The position numbers and the translations under genes are program-made. Positions 42,394 to 49,897 of a DNA stretch of 64,000 nucleotides are shown here, piece by piece (position 1 is the first letter of the stretch; the number at the start of each line of letters is the position of its first letter). Source of the stretch: Salinirubellus litoreus (GTDB lineage Archaea > Halobacteriota > Halobacteria > Halobacteriales > Haloarculaceae); the NCBI RefSeq assembly GCF_037335815.1, contig NZ_CP147841.1, positions 496,001 to 560,000 of the forward strand. Reading direction: 5' to 3'. A model generated the notes under the pieces. It ran no database searches. It saw only the letters and a program-made list of their open reading frames with translations, and was not told where the DNA came from.

Positions 42394-42489
42394 GTAGCGA
42401 CGAGGGGAAGGGTCGAGTTGAGCGACTCGAACACGGTGGGGATGGCCGAAGGCGGAAGCTCTTAGCGGGCGAGCCCCGAGCCCCGGGTA

Positions 42490-43905
42490 GTGGAACGCGC
42501 TCGCCGACCCGGTCGTGCCGTCGTCGATCTCCTGGATCGGTTCGGGGTCATCGAGGCGTCGCGGTTCCGCGCGACCGTCGACCTCGCGTGGCCGCGGATC
42601 GTCACCGGGTTCGCCATCATGTCCAAGCGGACGGTCGACCTGGCGATCGTCGGCTGGGCGCTCGGCTCGACCGCCGTCGCCGGGCTGACGCTCGCCAACG
42701 CCTACTGGATGCTCGGGAAGTTCGTCGTCCTCGGGCTCGCGGGCGGCACCATCACGCTCGTCTCGCAGAACTACGGCGGCGGCGAGGCCGATCGCGCCTC
42801 GCTGGTCGTGAGACAGAGCCTCGTCGTCGCCGTGGCACTCTCGGTGCCTATCGCGGCCGCGTTCGGTCTCGGGGCTCGACCGCTCGTCTCGCTGCTCGGG
42901 AGCGACCCCACCGCCGTCGGCTACGGGGCGGCCTACCTGGTCGTCGTCGCCCCGGGGCTCGTCTTCGAGTACTGTAACGTGATCTCGAGTCGGACCTACG
43001 CCGGTATCGGGGACACCACGACGCCGATGGCGATCCGAGCAGGCGGCGCGGCGCTCAACGTCGCCCTGAGCGCGCTGTTCGTCTTCGGCGCGGGCCTCGG
43101 CGTCGCGGGGGCTGCCCTCGGGACCACCGTCTCGACGGCCCTCGTCACCGTCGCGTTCGCGTGGGGGATGACTGGCCGGAGCTACTTCGGGCGCGGGGCG
43201 AGCCCGGTCCCGATCACCGGGTCGAGTCGGGTCTTCGACCGGTCGCTCGTCCGACAGCTCGCGACCGTCTCGGCCCCGCTGATCGCCCGTCGTATCGGTC
43301 AGGGACTGGTAGTGTTTCCCCTGCTGGCCATCGCGGCGACGTTCGGGCCCGTGGTGGTGGCGGCGGTCGGCGTCGGTCGGCAGGTCCGCGCGCTGCTCAA
43401 CAGTTTCACGTGGGGGTTCTCCATCGCCAGTTCGACGCTGGTCGGCCAGGCGCTCGGCCGCGACGACGAGCCCATCGCGGAGGCCTACGGGTGGGAGATA
43501 ACCCAACTGTCGGTCGTCGTCTACGTCCTCGTCGCCGTCGTCACCTTCGCGGTCGCCCGGCCGATCGCCTCCGTGTTCGTCGAGGGGAACGATATCAGCC
43601 TCGCGACGGCGTTCGTCCGCGTGGCCGCCCTCAGCGTCCTCCCGCTCGGTATCGACGGCTCGGTGACCGGCGCGCTCCGCGGGGCGGGCGATACGAGAGT
43701 CCCATTCCTCGCCACCATGCTCGGGCTCTACGTCTTCGCGCTCCCGGTCGCCTGGCTCGGCACCGTCACCGCGCTCGGCGTGCTCGCACTCCAGGCCGCA
43801 CTGCTGGTGGAGACGGCCGTCCCGATGGTCGTGAACGTCGTCCGGTTCCGCTCGAATCGCTGGAAGGCGGTCAGTCGCTCCTACCGTCCGAGCGCCGGTG
43901 ACTGA
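42490..43905 (+). CDS. MATE family efflux transporter
   Basis: 471 aa with 12 helices in two homologous halves (WPRIVTGFAIMSKRTVDLAI starts the first; ATVSAPLIARRIGQGLVVFP starts the second). SRTYAGIGDTTTPM and TGALRGAGDTRVPF are the duplicated MATE signature loops. Sodium- or proton-driven exporter of cationic or organic compounds, substrate unknown. Its 3' end overlaps the convergent kinase gene by 35 nt. Confidence 0.92.
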   Translation: MERARRPGRAVVDLLDRFGVIEASRFRATVDLAWPRIVTGFAIMSKRTVDLAIVGWALGSTAVAGLTLANAYWMLGKFVVLGLAGGTITLVSQNYGGGEADRASLVVRQSLVVAVALSVPIAAAFGLGARPLVSLLGSDPTAVGYGAAYLVVVAPGLVFEYCNVISSRTYAGIGDTTTPMAIRAGGAALNVALSALFVFGAGLGVAGAALGTTVSTALVTVAFAWGMTGRSYFGRGASPVPITGSSRVFDRSLVRQLATVSAPLIARRIGQGLVVFPLLAIAATFGPVVVAAVGVGRQVRALLNSFTWGFSIASSTLVGQALGRDDEPIAEAYGWEITQLSVVVYVLVAVVTFAVARPIASVFVEGNDISLATAFVRVAALSVLPLGIDGSVTGALRGAGDTRVPFLATMLGLYVFALPVAWLGTVTALGVLALQAALLVETAVPMVVNVVRFRSNRWKAVSRSYRPSAGD

Positions 43906-45484
43906 GTTCGTCGCCGACCGGGTAGACGTGGTCGGACGGGCCGACCCCAGTCACCTCGAAGCGCGCGCCGGGACCGTCCACGAGCTGGATGTCCCAGCCG
44001 TGGGCCCGGCAGATGGTCTCGACGATGGAGAGGCCGAACCCGGTGCCGTCCTCGCTCGTCGTGAACCCGTGCTCGAAGGCGTGCTCGCGATCGTCCTCGT
44101 CGAACCCCGGGCCGTCGTCGGTGACGTAGAACCCGTCCTCGAGCGGGCCGACCGTGACCGTCACGCTAGGAGCCGCGTCGGCACCAGCGCTATCGTCGGT
44201 ACCCGTGTCACCGGCCGCCGGCCGATCGCTCGTGGAGCCGTGCTCCACGCTGTCTCCGTGAGCACTGCGAGCGGAGGTTCGTCGAGCCCCGTGCTCGACG
44301 CTGTCGCCGGACTGCGTCCGGCTGCCCGTGGAGCCGTGCTCCACGCTGTTCAGGAACAAGTTCTCGAGCAGTTCGCGGAACCGTGCGCGGTCGGCGGAGA
44401 CGCGCTTCGGGGGACCGGGGAGTTCGAGCATGGTGTCCGGGTCGCGTTCCTGGGCGACGAACCAGGCGTCCCGCGCCGCCTCCGCGAGGTCGACGAGTTC
44501 GGTCCGGCCGACCAGCCGACCCTGCCTGGCGAGCACCAGCAGGTCGTCGACGTACGACTCCATCCGCTCGATCGCCTCCTCCGCGGCCGCGAGGTGCCCC
44601 TCCTCGCCGGTCTCGCGCGAGAGGCCGATCCGCCCGGAGACGACGCTGAGCGGGTTCCGCAGATCGTGGGAGATGATGCTGGTGAACTCGCGGAGCCGGT
44701 CGTTCTGCCGCGCCAGCTGTCGCTCGTAGCGGTGCTGGTCCGTGTGGTCCTGGAGTATCGCCCCGACGAGCATCGACACCCCGTCGTCCTTTTCGACCGA
44801 CACCAGGTGCTCCTTGACGTAGATCTCCTCCCCGTCCCCGGTCGGCCGCCAGCCCTCGTAGTCGGTAGCCCCCGATCGGACCGCCGTCTCGAGTAACCCC
44901 TCCGGGACGCCCATCTCGACGTCGTCCTCGGAGAAGAGGGTGGCGTACTCACGGCCGACCATCTCCGCCGGCGAGTAACCCGTGATTGACGCCGCGCCGT
45001 CGTTCCACGTCAGGATCTGTCCCCCGGATTCGAGCATGTAGAGCCCGTAGGCGATCCGGGACTGGATCATCCGCCGGAACTGGCGGTCGGGGAGGACGTC
45101 GCCGGTGTCGAACTGCCGGAGGTCCTCGAGTCGGGCGGCGAGTCGCTCCGGCCAGCCCTCCGCCTTCGTGACGTAGTCGGTGACCCCCGCCCGGATGGCT
45201 GCCGAGGCCACGTCCTCGCTCCCCCGCCCGGTCAGGAGGACGAACGGGATCTCCCCGAACCGGCTCTTGATGGCCGTCAGGAGGTCGACGCCGGTCATAT
45301 CGGGCATTCCGTAGTCGGAGACGACGACGTCGACGTCGGTCCCCTCCAGACGGTCGAGCGCATCCACGGCGGACTCGGCCGTCAGCACGTCCATTCCCGC
45401 CAGCTGCTCGACGGTGGCGACGATCGCTGACAGCATGTCCGGATCGTCGTCGACGACCAGAACCCTCGTCGGTGGATTTCGCAT
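43871..45484 (-). CDS. Hybrid response regulator-PAS-histidine kinase
   Basis: 537 aa. Receiver domain 7-115 with Asp57 (VVVSDYGMPDMTG) and Lys107, PAS (about 135-250), HisKA with His273 (SIISHDLRNPLS), HATPase_c with N box ENLFLNSVEHG, G1 VTDDGPGF and G2 GTGFGLSIV. The N-terminal receiver makes it able to take phosphate from another kinase. An insertion of about 55 residues (384-439) with three VEHG repeats sits between the N box and the next strand. No TM segment. Confidence 0.9.
   Translation of the reverse strand: MRNPPTRVLVVDDDPDMLSAIVATVEQLAGMDVLTAESAVDALDRLEGTDVDVVVSDYGMPDMTGVDLLTAIKSRFGEIPFVLLTGRGSEDVASAAIRAGVTDYVTKAEGWPERLAARLEDLRQFDTGDVLPDRQFRRMIQSRIAYGLYMLESGGQILTWNDGAASITGYSPAEMVGREYATLFSEDDVEMGVPEGLLETAVRSGATDYEGWRPTGDGEEIYVKEHLVSVEKDDGVSMLVGAILQDHTDQHRYERQLARQNDRLREFTSIISHDLRNPLSVVSGRIGLSRETGEEGHLAAAEEAIERMESYVDDLLVLARQGRLVGRTELVDLAEAARDAWFVAQERDPDTMLELPGPPKRVSADRARFRELLENLFLNSVEHGSTGSRTQSGDSVEHGARRTSARSAHGDSVEHGSTSDRPAAGDTGTDDSAGADAAPSVTVTVGPLEDGFYVTDDGPGFDEDDREHAFEHGFTTSEDGTGFGLSIVETICRAHGWDIQLVDGPGARFEVTGVGPSDHVYPVGDELSHRRSDGRSD
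44232..44344 (-). repeat. Three palindromic repeats in kinase ATPase domain
   Basis: gtggagccgtgctccac at 44232-44248 and 44328-44344, and the variant gtcgagccccgtgctcgac at 44281-44299. Each encodes V-E-H-G, spaced about 47 nt apart. The reading frame stays open and the ATPase motifs on both sides are intact. Confidence 0.75.
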
Positions 45485-45575
45485 GATTTCACAACGCTCG
45501 CTCCTGCTGGGCGCTACCGACTGGCACCCTCAGCTGTAATCAGTCCGATCTCACTTCGAATAAATATAAATCTTT

Positions 45576-45593
45576 ATATGAAATATTTCATAT
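45576..45593. promoter_or_regulatory. 18-bp perfect AT palindrome upstream of the hybrid kinase
   Basis: atatgaaatatttcatat lies in a 45-bp AT-rich island (45555-45600), about 92-109 nt upstream of the kinase ATG and 48-65 bp from the end of the HTH_10 remnant. Possible operator or part of a promoter; also close to overlapping TATA-like strings. Confidence 0.45.
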
Positions 45594-45639
45594 TATAATC
45601 ACCAAGCACCGAACGGATAGCGATGGGGCACTCCGGCGA

Positions 45640-45836
45640 TCAGCCGATACCACGCGGTCGCAGATGGTCTTCGAGGAGGGTACGCGACCCCCGCCGGAGT
45701 CGGCCGCCGGTCGCCCCCATCGAGGGGTCGAGGTGCTGGGTCACGTCGGCCAGGGACGCCTCCCGCGGTCCGGCGAAGTAGCCGAATTCGTAGGCGGCGA
45801 CCAGCGCCTCGCGCTGAGGCGGCGTCCGCGTGGATC
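45640..45836 (-). pseudogene. 3' fragment of a bacterio-opsin-activator-type (HTH_10) regulator
   Basis: The minus-strand frame ending at the stop at 45640-45642 reads TPPQREALVAAYEFGYFAGP, then REASLADVTQHL, then a recognition helix with GRLRRGSRTLLEDHL. This is the C-terminal HTH_10 domain of Bat-like haloarchaeal regulators. Nothing upstream in the same frame belongs to such a protein: the preceding DNA is the end of the Fn3-like gene in another frame. The sensor part is missing, so it is a truncated relic. Confidence 0.7.
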
Positions 45837-46655
45837 TCACTCGGTGACCGACCGGATTCCGCTGTCGCTGTTGCCGACCGCGTCGGTGACCGTCACCCGG
45901 ACGTAGAACGTCCGTCCCTTCGCGTGCTTGACAGTGAACGCGTCCGTACCGCTGTCGCGTCCCTCGCTCGCGGTCGTCGTTGAGGAGGCGACGACCGTCC
46001 CGGAGGGGTCGAGCACCGCAACGGTCACCGTGTCGAGGTCCCGATCCGGATCCGAGACGCGCCACTCGGCGGTGATCTCGGCGTGCGGGTTCGGCGAACC
46101 GGCCTCCGTCACCGAGTAGGAATCGACCGCCGGAGCGGCGCTGGCGGCGTCCGTGGTGAACCTGACCGTGTTCCCCGAGGCGGTATCGCCACCCGACCCC
46201 GCGGCGACGGCGCGGTACTCGTACTCGATCCCGGCCGAGAGCCCACCGATCTCGGTCACGAACGTCCCCGTGGTCGAGAGGGTCCGCGCCCCCGTCGTGT
46301 TCCACGAGGAGGCACCCACCGCCCGCCACGCGAAGTAGCAGTCGGCCGCGCTCGCCCCACCCAGATCGGACAGTTCCCCGGCGAACCTGGCCGACGTGGC
46401 AGTGACGCTCGTCGCGCCCAGCGTGGAGACGGCCAGCCCGCCGTCGCCGCCGCCGTACGGCCCCTCGCCGAAGCCGAGCTCCCCGTAGTTGCCGCTCGCC
46501 GCACGGGCGACGTTTGTTCCGACCGCGATCCCCGTCGCCGAGGCGGCCACCCCACCCAGGAGTTTCAGACACGACCGACGACCGATGTCGGATCCGTTTC
46601 GCGTTTCGGTACGACGGCTGCACGCTTCCGTGGTAGGGGACCCACCGCTTTCCAT
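45837..46655 (-). CDS. Tat-exported Fn3-like secreted protein
   Basis: 272 aa from ATG 46655. Twin-arginine signal GRRSCLKLLGGVAASATG at about residues 21-38, then a Gly-rich spacer (YGELGFGEGPYGGGDGG), one fibronectin type III-like domain (VTATSARFAGELSDLGGA to NTVRFTT), and a second beta-sandwich (AEITAEWRVSDPDRDLDTVT to the end). Many haloarchaeal proteins with this Tat plus Fn3 layout are of unknown function. Its stop abuts the HTH_10 relic, suggesting that a rearrangement removed sequence here. Confidence 0.72.
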   Translation of the reverse strand: MESGGSPTTEACSRRTETRNGSDIGRRSCLKLLGGVAASATGIAVGTNVARAASGNYGELGFGEGPYGGGDGGLAVSTLGATSVTATSARFAGELSDLGGASAADCYFAWRAVGASSWNTTGARTLSTTGTFVTEIGGLSAGIEYEYRAVAAGSGGDTASGNTVRFTTDAASAAPAVDSYSVTEAGSPNPHAEITAEWRVSDPDRDLDTVTVAVLDPSGTVVASSTTTASEGRDSGTDAFTVKHAKGRTFYVRVTVTDAVGNSDSGIRSVTE

Positions 46656-46678
46656 CGCTCCCGGCTTCAGAGGGACGG

Positions 46679-46690
46679 ATATAGCATTTA
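46679..46690 (-). promoter_or_regulatory. Promoter of the Tat-Fn3 gene
   Basis: On the minus strand taaatgctatat at 46679-46690 lies 24-35 nt before ATG 46655, in an AT-rich patch (46679-46722) of otherwise GC-rich DNA. Confidence 0.55.
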
Positions 46691-46898
46691 ATTCCAGGAT
46701 CAAAATGTAGTAATTAAATTGAAATAGGACCTCTCCGATCGCCGCGGGATCCCGGCCCCACACGGGTCAACCCGGGAGGTGACCATCCGTCTTTCCCCCC
46801 GGTCATATCGTGATCGCGGGGGGATCCGGTCGACGACCGCTGATCCCCTCGCGGGCGTCGAGACGAACACTCAAGCAGCCGCCACCGAAGCGGGTGAC

Positions 46899-48014
46899 AT
46901 GGGCACGAGACCGATCCGGGGCCCCATCGAGACGCCCGACGGTATCGTGGTCCCCGGGCCACACGGGGTCGCGGACGACGCGAGGAACGCCGTCACGGAA
47001 TCCGGCGTCTCCCTCGTGGAGAGCGACGGCGAGGCGCTCCTCGTCGACACCGGACGCCGACGGGAGCCGACGGGGTCGCCCGCGATCGACATCGTCGAGG
47101 AGCGCATCGATCGGCGTGGACTCGACCTCTCGACGGTGGTACTCACCCACTACCACTACGACCACGTCGGCAACGCGGCGGCGATCGTCGAGCGACACGA
47201 TGCCGAGGTGGTCTGTCACCCGGCCGACCGGCCCGTAATCGAGGACCCGACGAGACTGACCCTGACGGAGCGCCTCGAATCGTTCGGTGGCGACCCCCAG
47301 GAGGTAGCGAGCGAGCTGTGTCTCTCCGGCACGGAGTCCCTCACCGCGGACGCGTCCGTCGTGGACTCGCTCTACCCCGGTCCGACCACCGTGCCTCGGA
47401 CCGTCGACGACGGCGACACGCTCCCGGTCGGCGGAACGGACGTCCGGGTGATACACACCCCGGGGCACACTCCAGGACACCTCTCGCTCTACGTCCCCGG
47501 GACGCGGAGCCTCTACCTCGGTGACGTGGGATACTGGCCGACGCCGCTCTCGCCGCACCCGGTCGGTCGCGCCGGCGATCAACTGGCGAGCGTAGAGCGG
47601 TGTCTCGACTTCGAGACCGAGTACCTGTTCCCCGGCCACGGCCTCCCGCGCTGTGGAAGCACGGACGCCGAGGACTACCTGCTCGACGCGCTTCTCCGGG
47701 CGCGACAGCTGGAGGACAGGCTGCTCGTCCTGCTCACGAGGCACGGTCCGCTGACGGTCCCCGAACTCCACCGCGAGACGTTCGTCCTCACGTCGAGGAA
47801 CGACTTCGACGTCGGGGGCCGGTACGTCAACGCGTTACACTGCGTTCACGCCTACCTCCGGCGACTGGTCGACGCCGGGTTCGTCGAGCGGATCGAGCGC
47901 GACGGGACGATCGCGTGGCGACCGACCGAGAGGGGCCGTCGACCCGAAGCGGAGGTCGCGGTGCGCGAGTCGGGGGGACCGCTGACACTCGGCGACGTGC
48001 GGAACGGACGCTGA
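46899..48014 (+). CDS. MBL-fold metallo-hydrolase with C-terminal winged-helix-like region
   Basis: 371 aa from ATG 46899. Metal motif TVVLTHYHYDHVGNAAA (HxHxDH), later His in IHTPGHTPGHLSLY, Asp in YLGDVGYWPTPLSPHP and His in FPGHGLPRCG: a complete di-metal site. The last about 120 residues are helical with a helix-turn-helix-like segment (LTVPELHRETFVLTS, then AYLRRLVDAGFVERIERDG), as in glyoxalase II-like/LACTB2-type proteins with a tail. The substrate may be a thioester or lactone. Confidence 0.86.
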   Translation: MGTRPIRGPIETPDGIVVPGPHGVADDARNAVTESGVSLVESDGEALLVDTGRRREPTGSPAIDIVEERIDRRGLDLSTVVLTHYHYDHVGNAAAIVERHDAEVVCHPADRPVIEDPTRLTLTERLESFGGDPQEVASELCLSGTESLTADASVVDSLYPGPTTVPRTVDDGDTLPVGGTDVRVIHTPGHTPGHLSLYVPGTRSLYLGDVGYWPTPLSPHPVGRAGDQLASVERCLDFETEYLFPGHGLPRCGSTDAEDYLLDALLRARQLEDRLLVLLTRHGPLTVPELHRETFVLTSRNDFDVGGRYVNALHCVHAYLRRLVDAGFVERIERDGTIAWRPTERGRRPEAEVAVRESGGPLTLGDVRNGR

Positions 48015-48187
48015 GTCGACAGCCAGTCCACCGACGTGAACGGACTGGCACCGACGGAGAGAGACGCCCGGGGTGCGATCCGCGCCGGATGAGCACGCGA
48101 GGTGCTCGCCGGGATCGCTCACCGATATCGCCGGTCGTCGACGGCGGAGATCCTCGCGTCGTCCGGACCTCGCTACTCGCGACAGAA

Positions 48188-48256
48188 GCGCCGAAGGAGA
48201 GATTTGAACCGGAGCCACGTCGTTCCCGTCGCTCGCGGCAGGGTTCAGATCGCGAA
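48188..48256 (-). repeat. Relic of tRNA-Ser 3' end, distal copy (att-like)
   Basis: 48188-48208 reads gcgccgaaggagagatttgaa, 20 of 21 identical with the tRNA-Ser(CGA) 3' end at 48451-48471. It continues into ccggagccacgtc, shared with the second relic, then a plus-strand T-arm-like gggttcagatc. The upstream flank ctactcgcgacagaa matches the flank of the real tRNA, as expected if whole att segments were duplicated. Confidence 0.65.
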
Positions 48257-48314
48257 CGGCGATACCCCCGACAGTGCGAGCGATACGAGCGTCGCTCGCA
48301 CGTCGTCTACTGGA

Positions 48315-48386
48315 GCGCCGAGGGAGAGATTTGAACCGGAGCCACGTCACTCCCATCAGTCGCTCGTGGCAGGGTTCAAATCCCGA
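48315..48386 (-). repeat. Relic of tRNA-Ser 3' end, proximal copy (att-like)
   Basis: 48315-48335 is an exact 21-nt copy of the tRNA-Ser 3' end including acceptor and T arm. It then matches the distal relic for about 50 nt (ccggagccacgtcactccca and ggcagggttcaaatcccgaa). The gagcacacgaggtgctcgccg stretch at 48413-48433 has a partner at 48091-48111. Confidence 0.65.
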
Positions 48387-48451
48387 ACCGCGACAGTCGC
48401 TCGCGTGGTGGCGAGCACACGAGGTGCTCGCCGTAATACTCGCGACAGAAG

Positions 48452-48537
48452 CGCCGAGGGAGAGATTTGAACTCCCGTGTCCTGAACGGACAGTTGCTCT
48501 CGAAGCAACCGCCTTGGCCGGGCTAGGCTACCTCGGC
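48452..48537 (-). tRNA. tRNA-Ser (anticodon CGA)
   Basis: Minus-strand 86-nt gene. Acceptor GCCGAGG pairs with CCTCGGC plus discriminator G; anticodon stem GTTGC/GCAAC encloses loop TTCGAGA with anticodon CGA; long type II variable arm TGTCCGTTCAGGACA; T arm GGGAG-TTCAAAT-CTCTC with one G-U pair. No intron and no encoded CCA. All stems are complete. Confidence 0.95.
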
Positions 48538-48564
48538 TCGATAGTAACTGGGTCGGTAGTGAGT

Positions 48565-49530
48565 TTAGGGATTTCGGTCTCGTGCCGTCCGCGCCTCGAC
48601 CGGTTCCGACGGCTCCCCGTTCGCCTCCGGTCGCGATGCAGCGGACGACTGCTCGGGCCCCGTGCGCCACCGGAACACGAACACCGTGTTCCCGTTGTCC
48701 TCGGTCCACGCCTCGGATTCGACGGGCTCGTCGGTGATCCGGGCGAGCCCGACGCCGAGGAGCGACCGGATGGGGTGGTCGAGGCGGGCCGCATCCCCCA
48801 GGACGCTCCCCGCGACGCGGAAGCGCATCCGGTTCTCCGACCCCTCGGAGACGTCCAGGTCGACGACCTCCGCCCCGATCGAGAGCTCGAACAGTTCGAC
48901 GACGGCCTCGCGGAGGACGACCGACGCGGACTGGACGCTCCCCGGAAGCGCGCCGTCCGTCCGCTCCAGCAGGGCGACGAGCTCGTTCCCGGTCGGTTCG
49001 AGCAACAGCGCGTAGTGGTCGTCGACGGTGACGACGGTCGAGCCGAGGGCATCGGCAGGCGGGACCGGGTCGTCGAGCGACCGGGAGAGGTAGAGCCGGA
49101 CACCGAGTGACTCGTCGTCGGTGGGGACGTACCGCGACGTCTCCGCGACGCCGAGGCGCGAGGCGATACGGGTCTCGTTCTCCCAGAGCGTGTCGTAGAT
49201 CGACCGGCCGACCGACGCCGAGAGGAACCACTCCTGTACGAGCACCCCGAGCAGCACCGCACCGAACGCCCCCGTCCCGGCGATGCCGATCAGGACGTCC
49301 CTCGAATCGGGATACAGGACCGTTCCACCCGCGGCCGCGGCCGCGATGAGGAGGAGGAGCACCACCGCTCGGCGATAGGTTACCTTCGGACCGGTGACCG
49401 ATCGGAGGCGCTCGTTCTCGGTCTCCAGTTCCCGGTTCCGCTCCTCGAGCGCTTCGATCCGGTCCCCGGGTTCGTTCTCCCCGGAGGCTACCCGGTCCGA
49501 ACGCGTACTAAACTCGGAGGCCATCTCCAC
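48565..49530 (-). CDS. Haloarchaeal membrane protein of unknown function
   Basis: 321 aa from ATG 49530 (49524 also possible). Order: acidic N-terminus, coiled coil at about 25-48 (RIEALEERNRELETENERL), two close helices at about 54-100 (RAVVLLLLIAAAAAGGTVL and a Gly/Ala/Leu-rich second), then an alpha/beta cytoplasmic domain of about 190 residues (SVGRSIYDTLWENETRIASR onward) and a disordered end. No known catalytic motif seen. Ends 28 nt from tRNA-Ser. Confidence 0.7.
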   Translation of the reverse strand: MEMASEFSTRSDRVASGENEPGDRIEALEERNRELETENERLRSVTGPKVTYRRAVVLLLLIAAAAAGGTVLYPDSRDVLIGIAGTGAFGAVLLGVLVQEWFLSASVGRSIYDTLWENETRIASRLGVAETSRYVPTDDESLGVRLYLSRSLDDPVPPADALGSTVVTVDDHYALLLEPTGNELVALLERTDGALPGSVQSASVVLREAVVELFELSIGAEVVDLDVSEGSENRMRFRVAGSVLGDAARLDHPIRSLLGVGLARITDEPVESEAWTEDNGNTVFVFRWRTGPEQSSAASRPEANGEPSEPVEARTARDRNP

Positions 49531-49897
49531 CTTCCGCCGTACGCCTGCTGTACGGGCCGGACGCGACGGCGAGAACGGGCCCGAGGAGCGCCGCGGGGAG
49601 CGCCGAACGTGACGAGAGGCCGGGGCTCGATCCCCGCCTCCCGAACTGCCGAGTCGAACTCATTGCGTTCGGGTTCTACCCGGGGGTAGTTGAGCGTGCT
49701 GGTGATGTTGAACCGCGTGTCGTCGGTAGACGGGGCCGGAGGGGGCTCCGGAAGGGGAGGGGTATCGGAGGCATCGATCGGACGTCACCGTCGGTCCGCG
49801 AGGCCGTCGAGCGCCCCCCACTCGTAGGCGGCGGGTCGATTCCCCGCAGTCGCTCGTCTCGGCCGTCCGTCCCCGATGCCCGGCCAGCCGGACCGGG
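49531..49897. other. Gene-free spacer (367 bp)
   Basis: Between the membrane protein gene and the ABC exporter. The minus frame ending at 49785 has a coding-like last portion (RPAAYEWGALDGLADRR) but no credible beginning; it may be a relic. No repeat or RNA recognised. Confidence 0.4.

Noticed and set aside
48238..48262. T-arm-like gggttcagatc and gggttcaaatccc as further tRNA genes
   Set aside because: No acceptor, D arm or anticodon stem can be built around them; they are fragments only.
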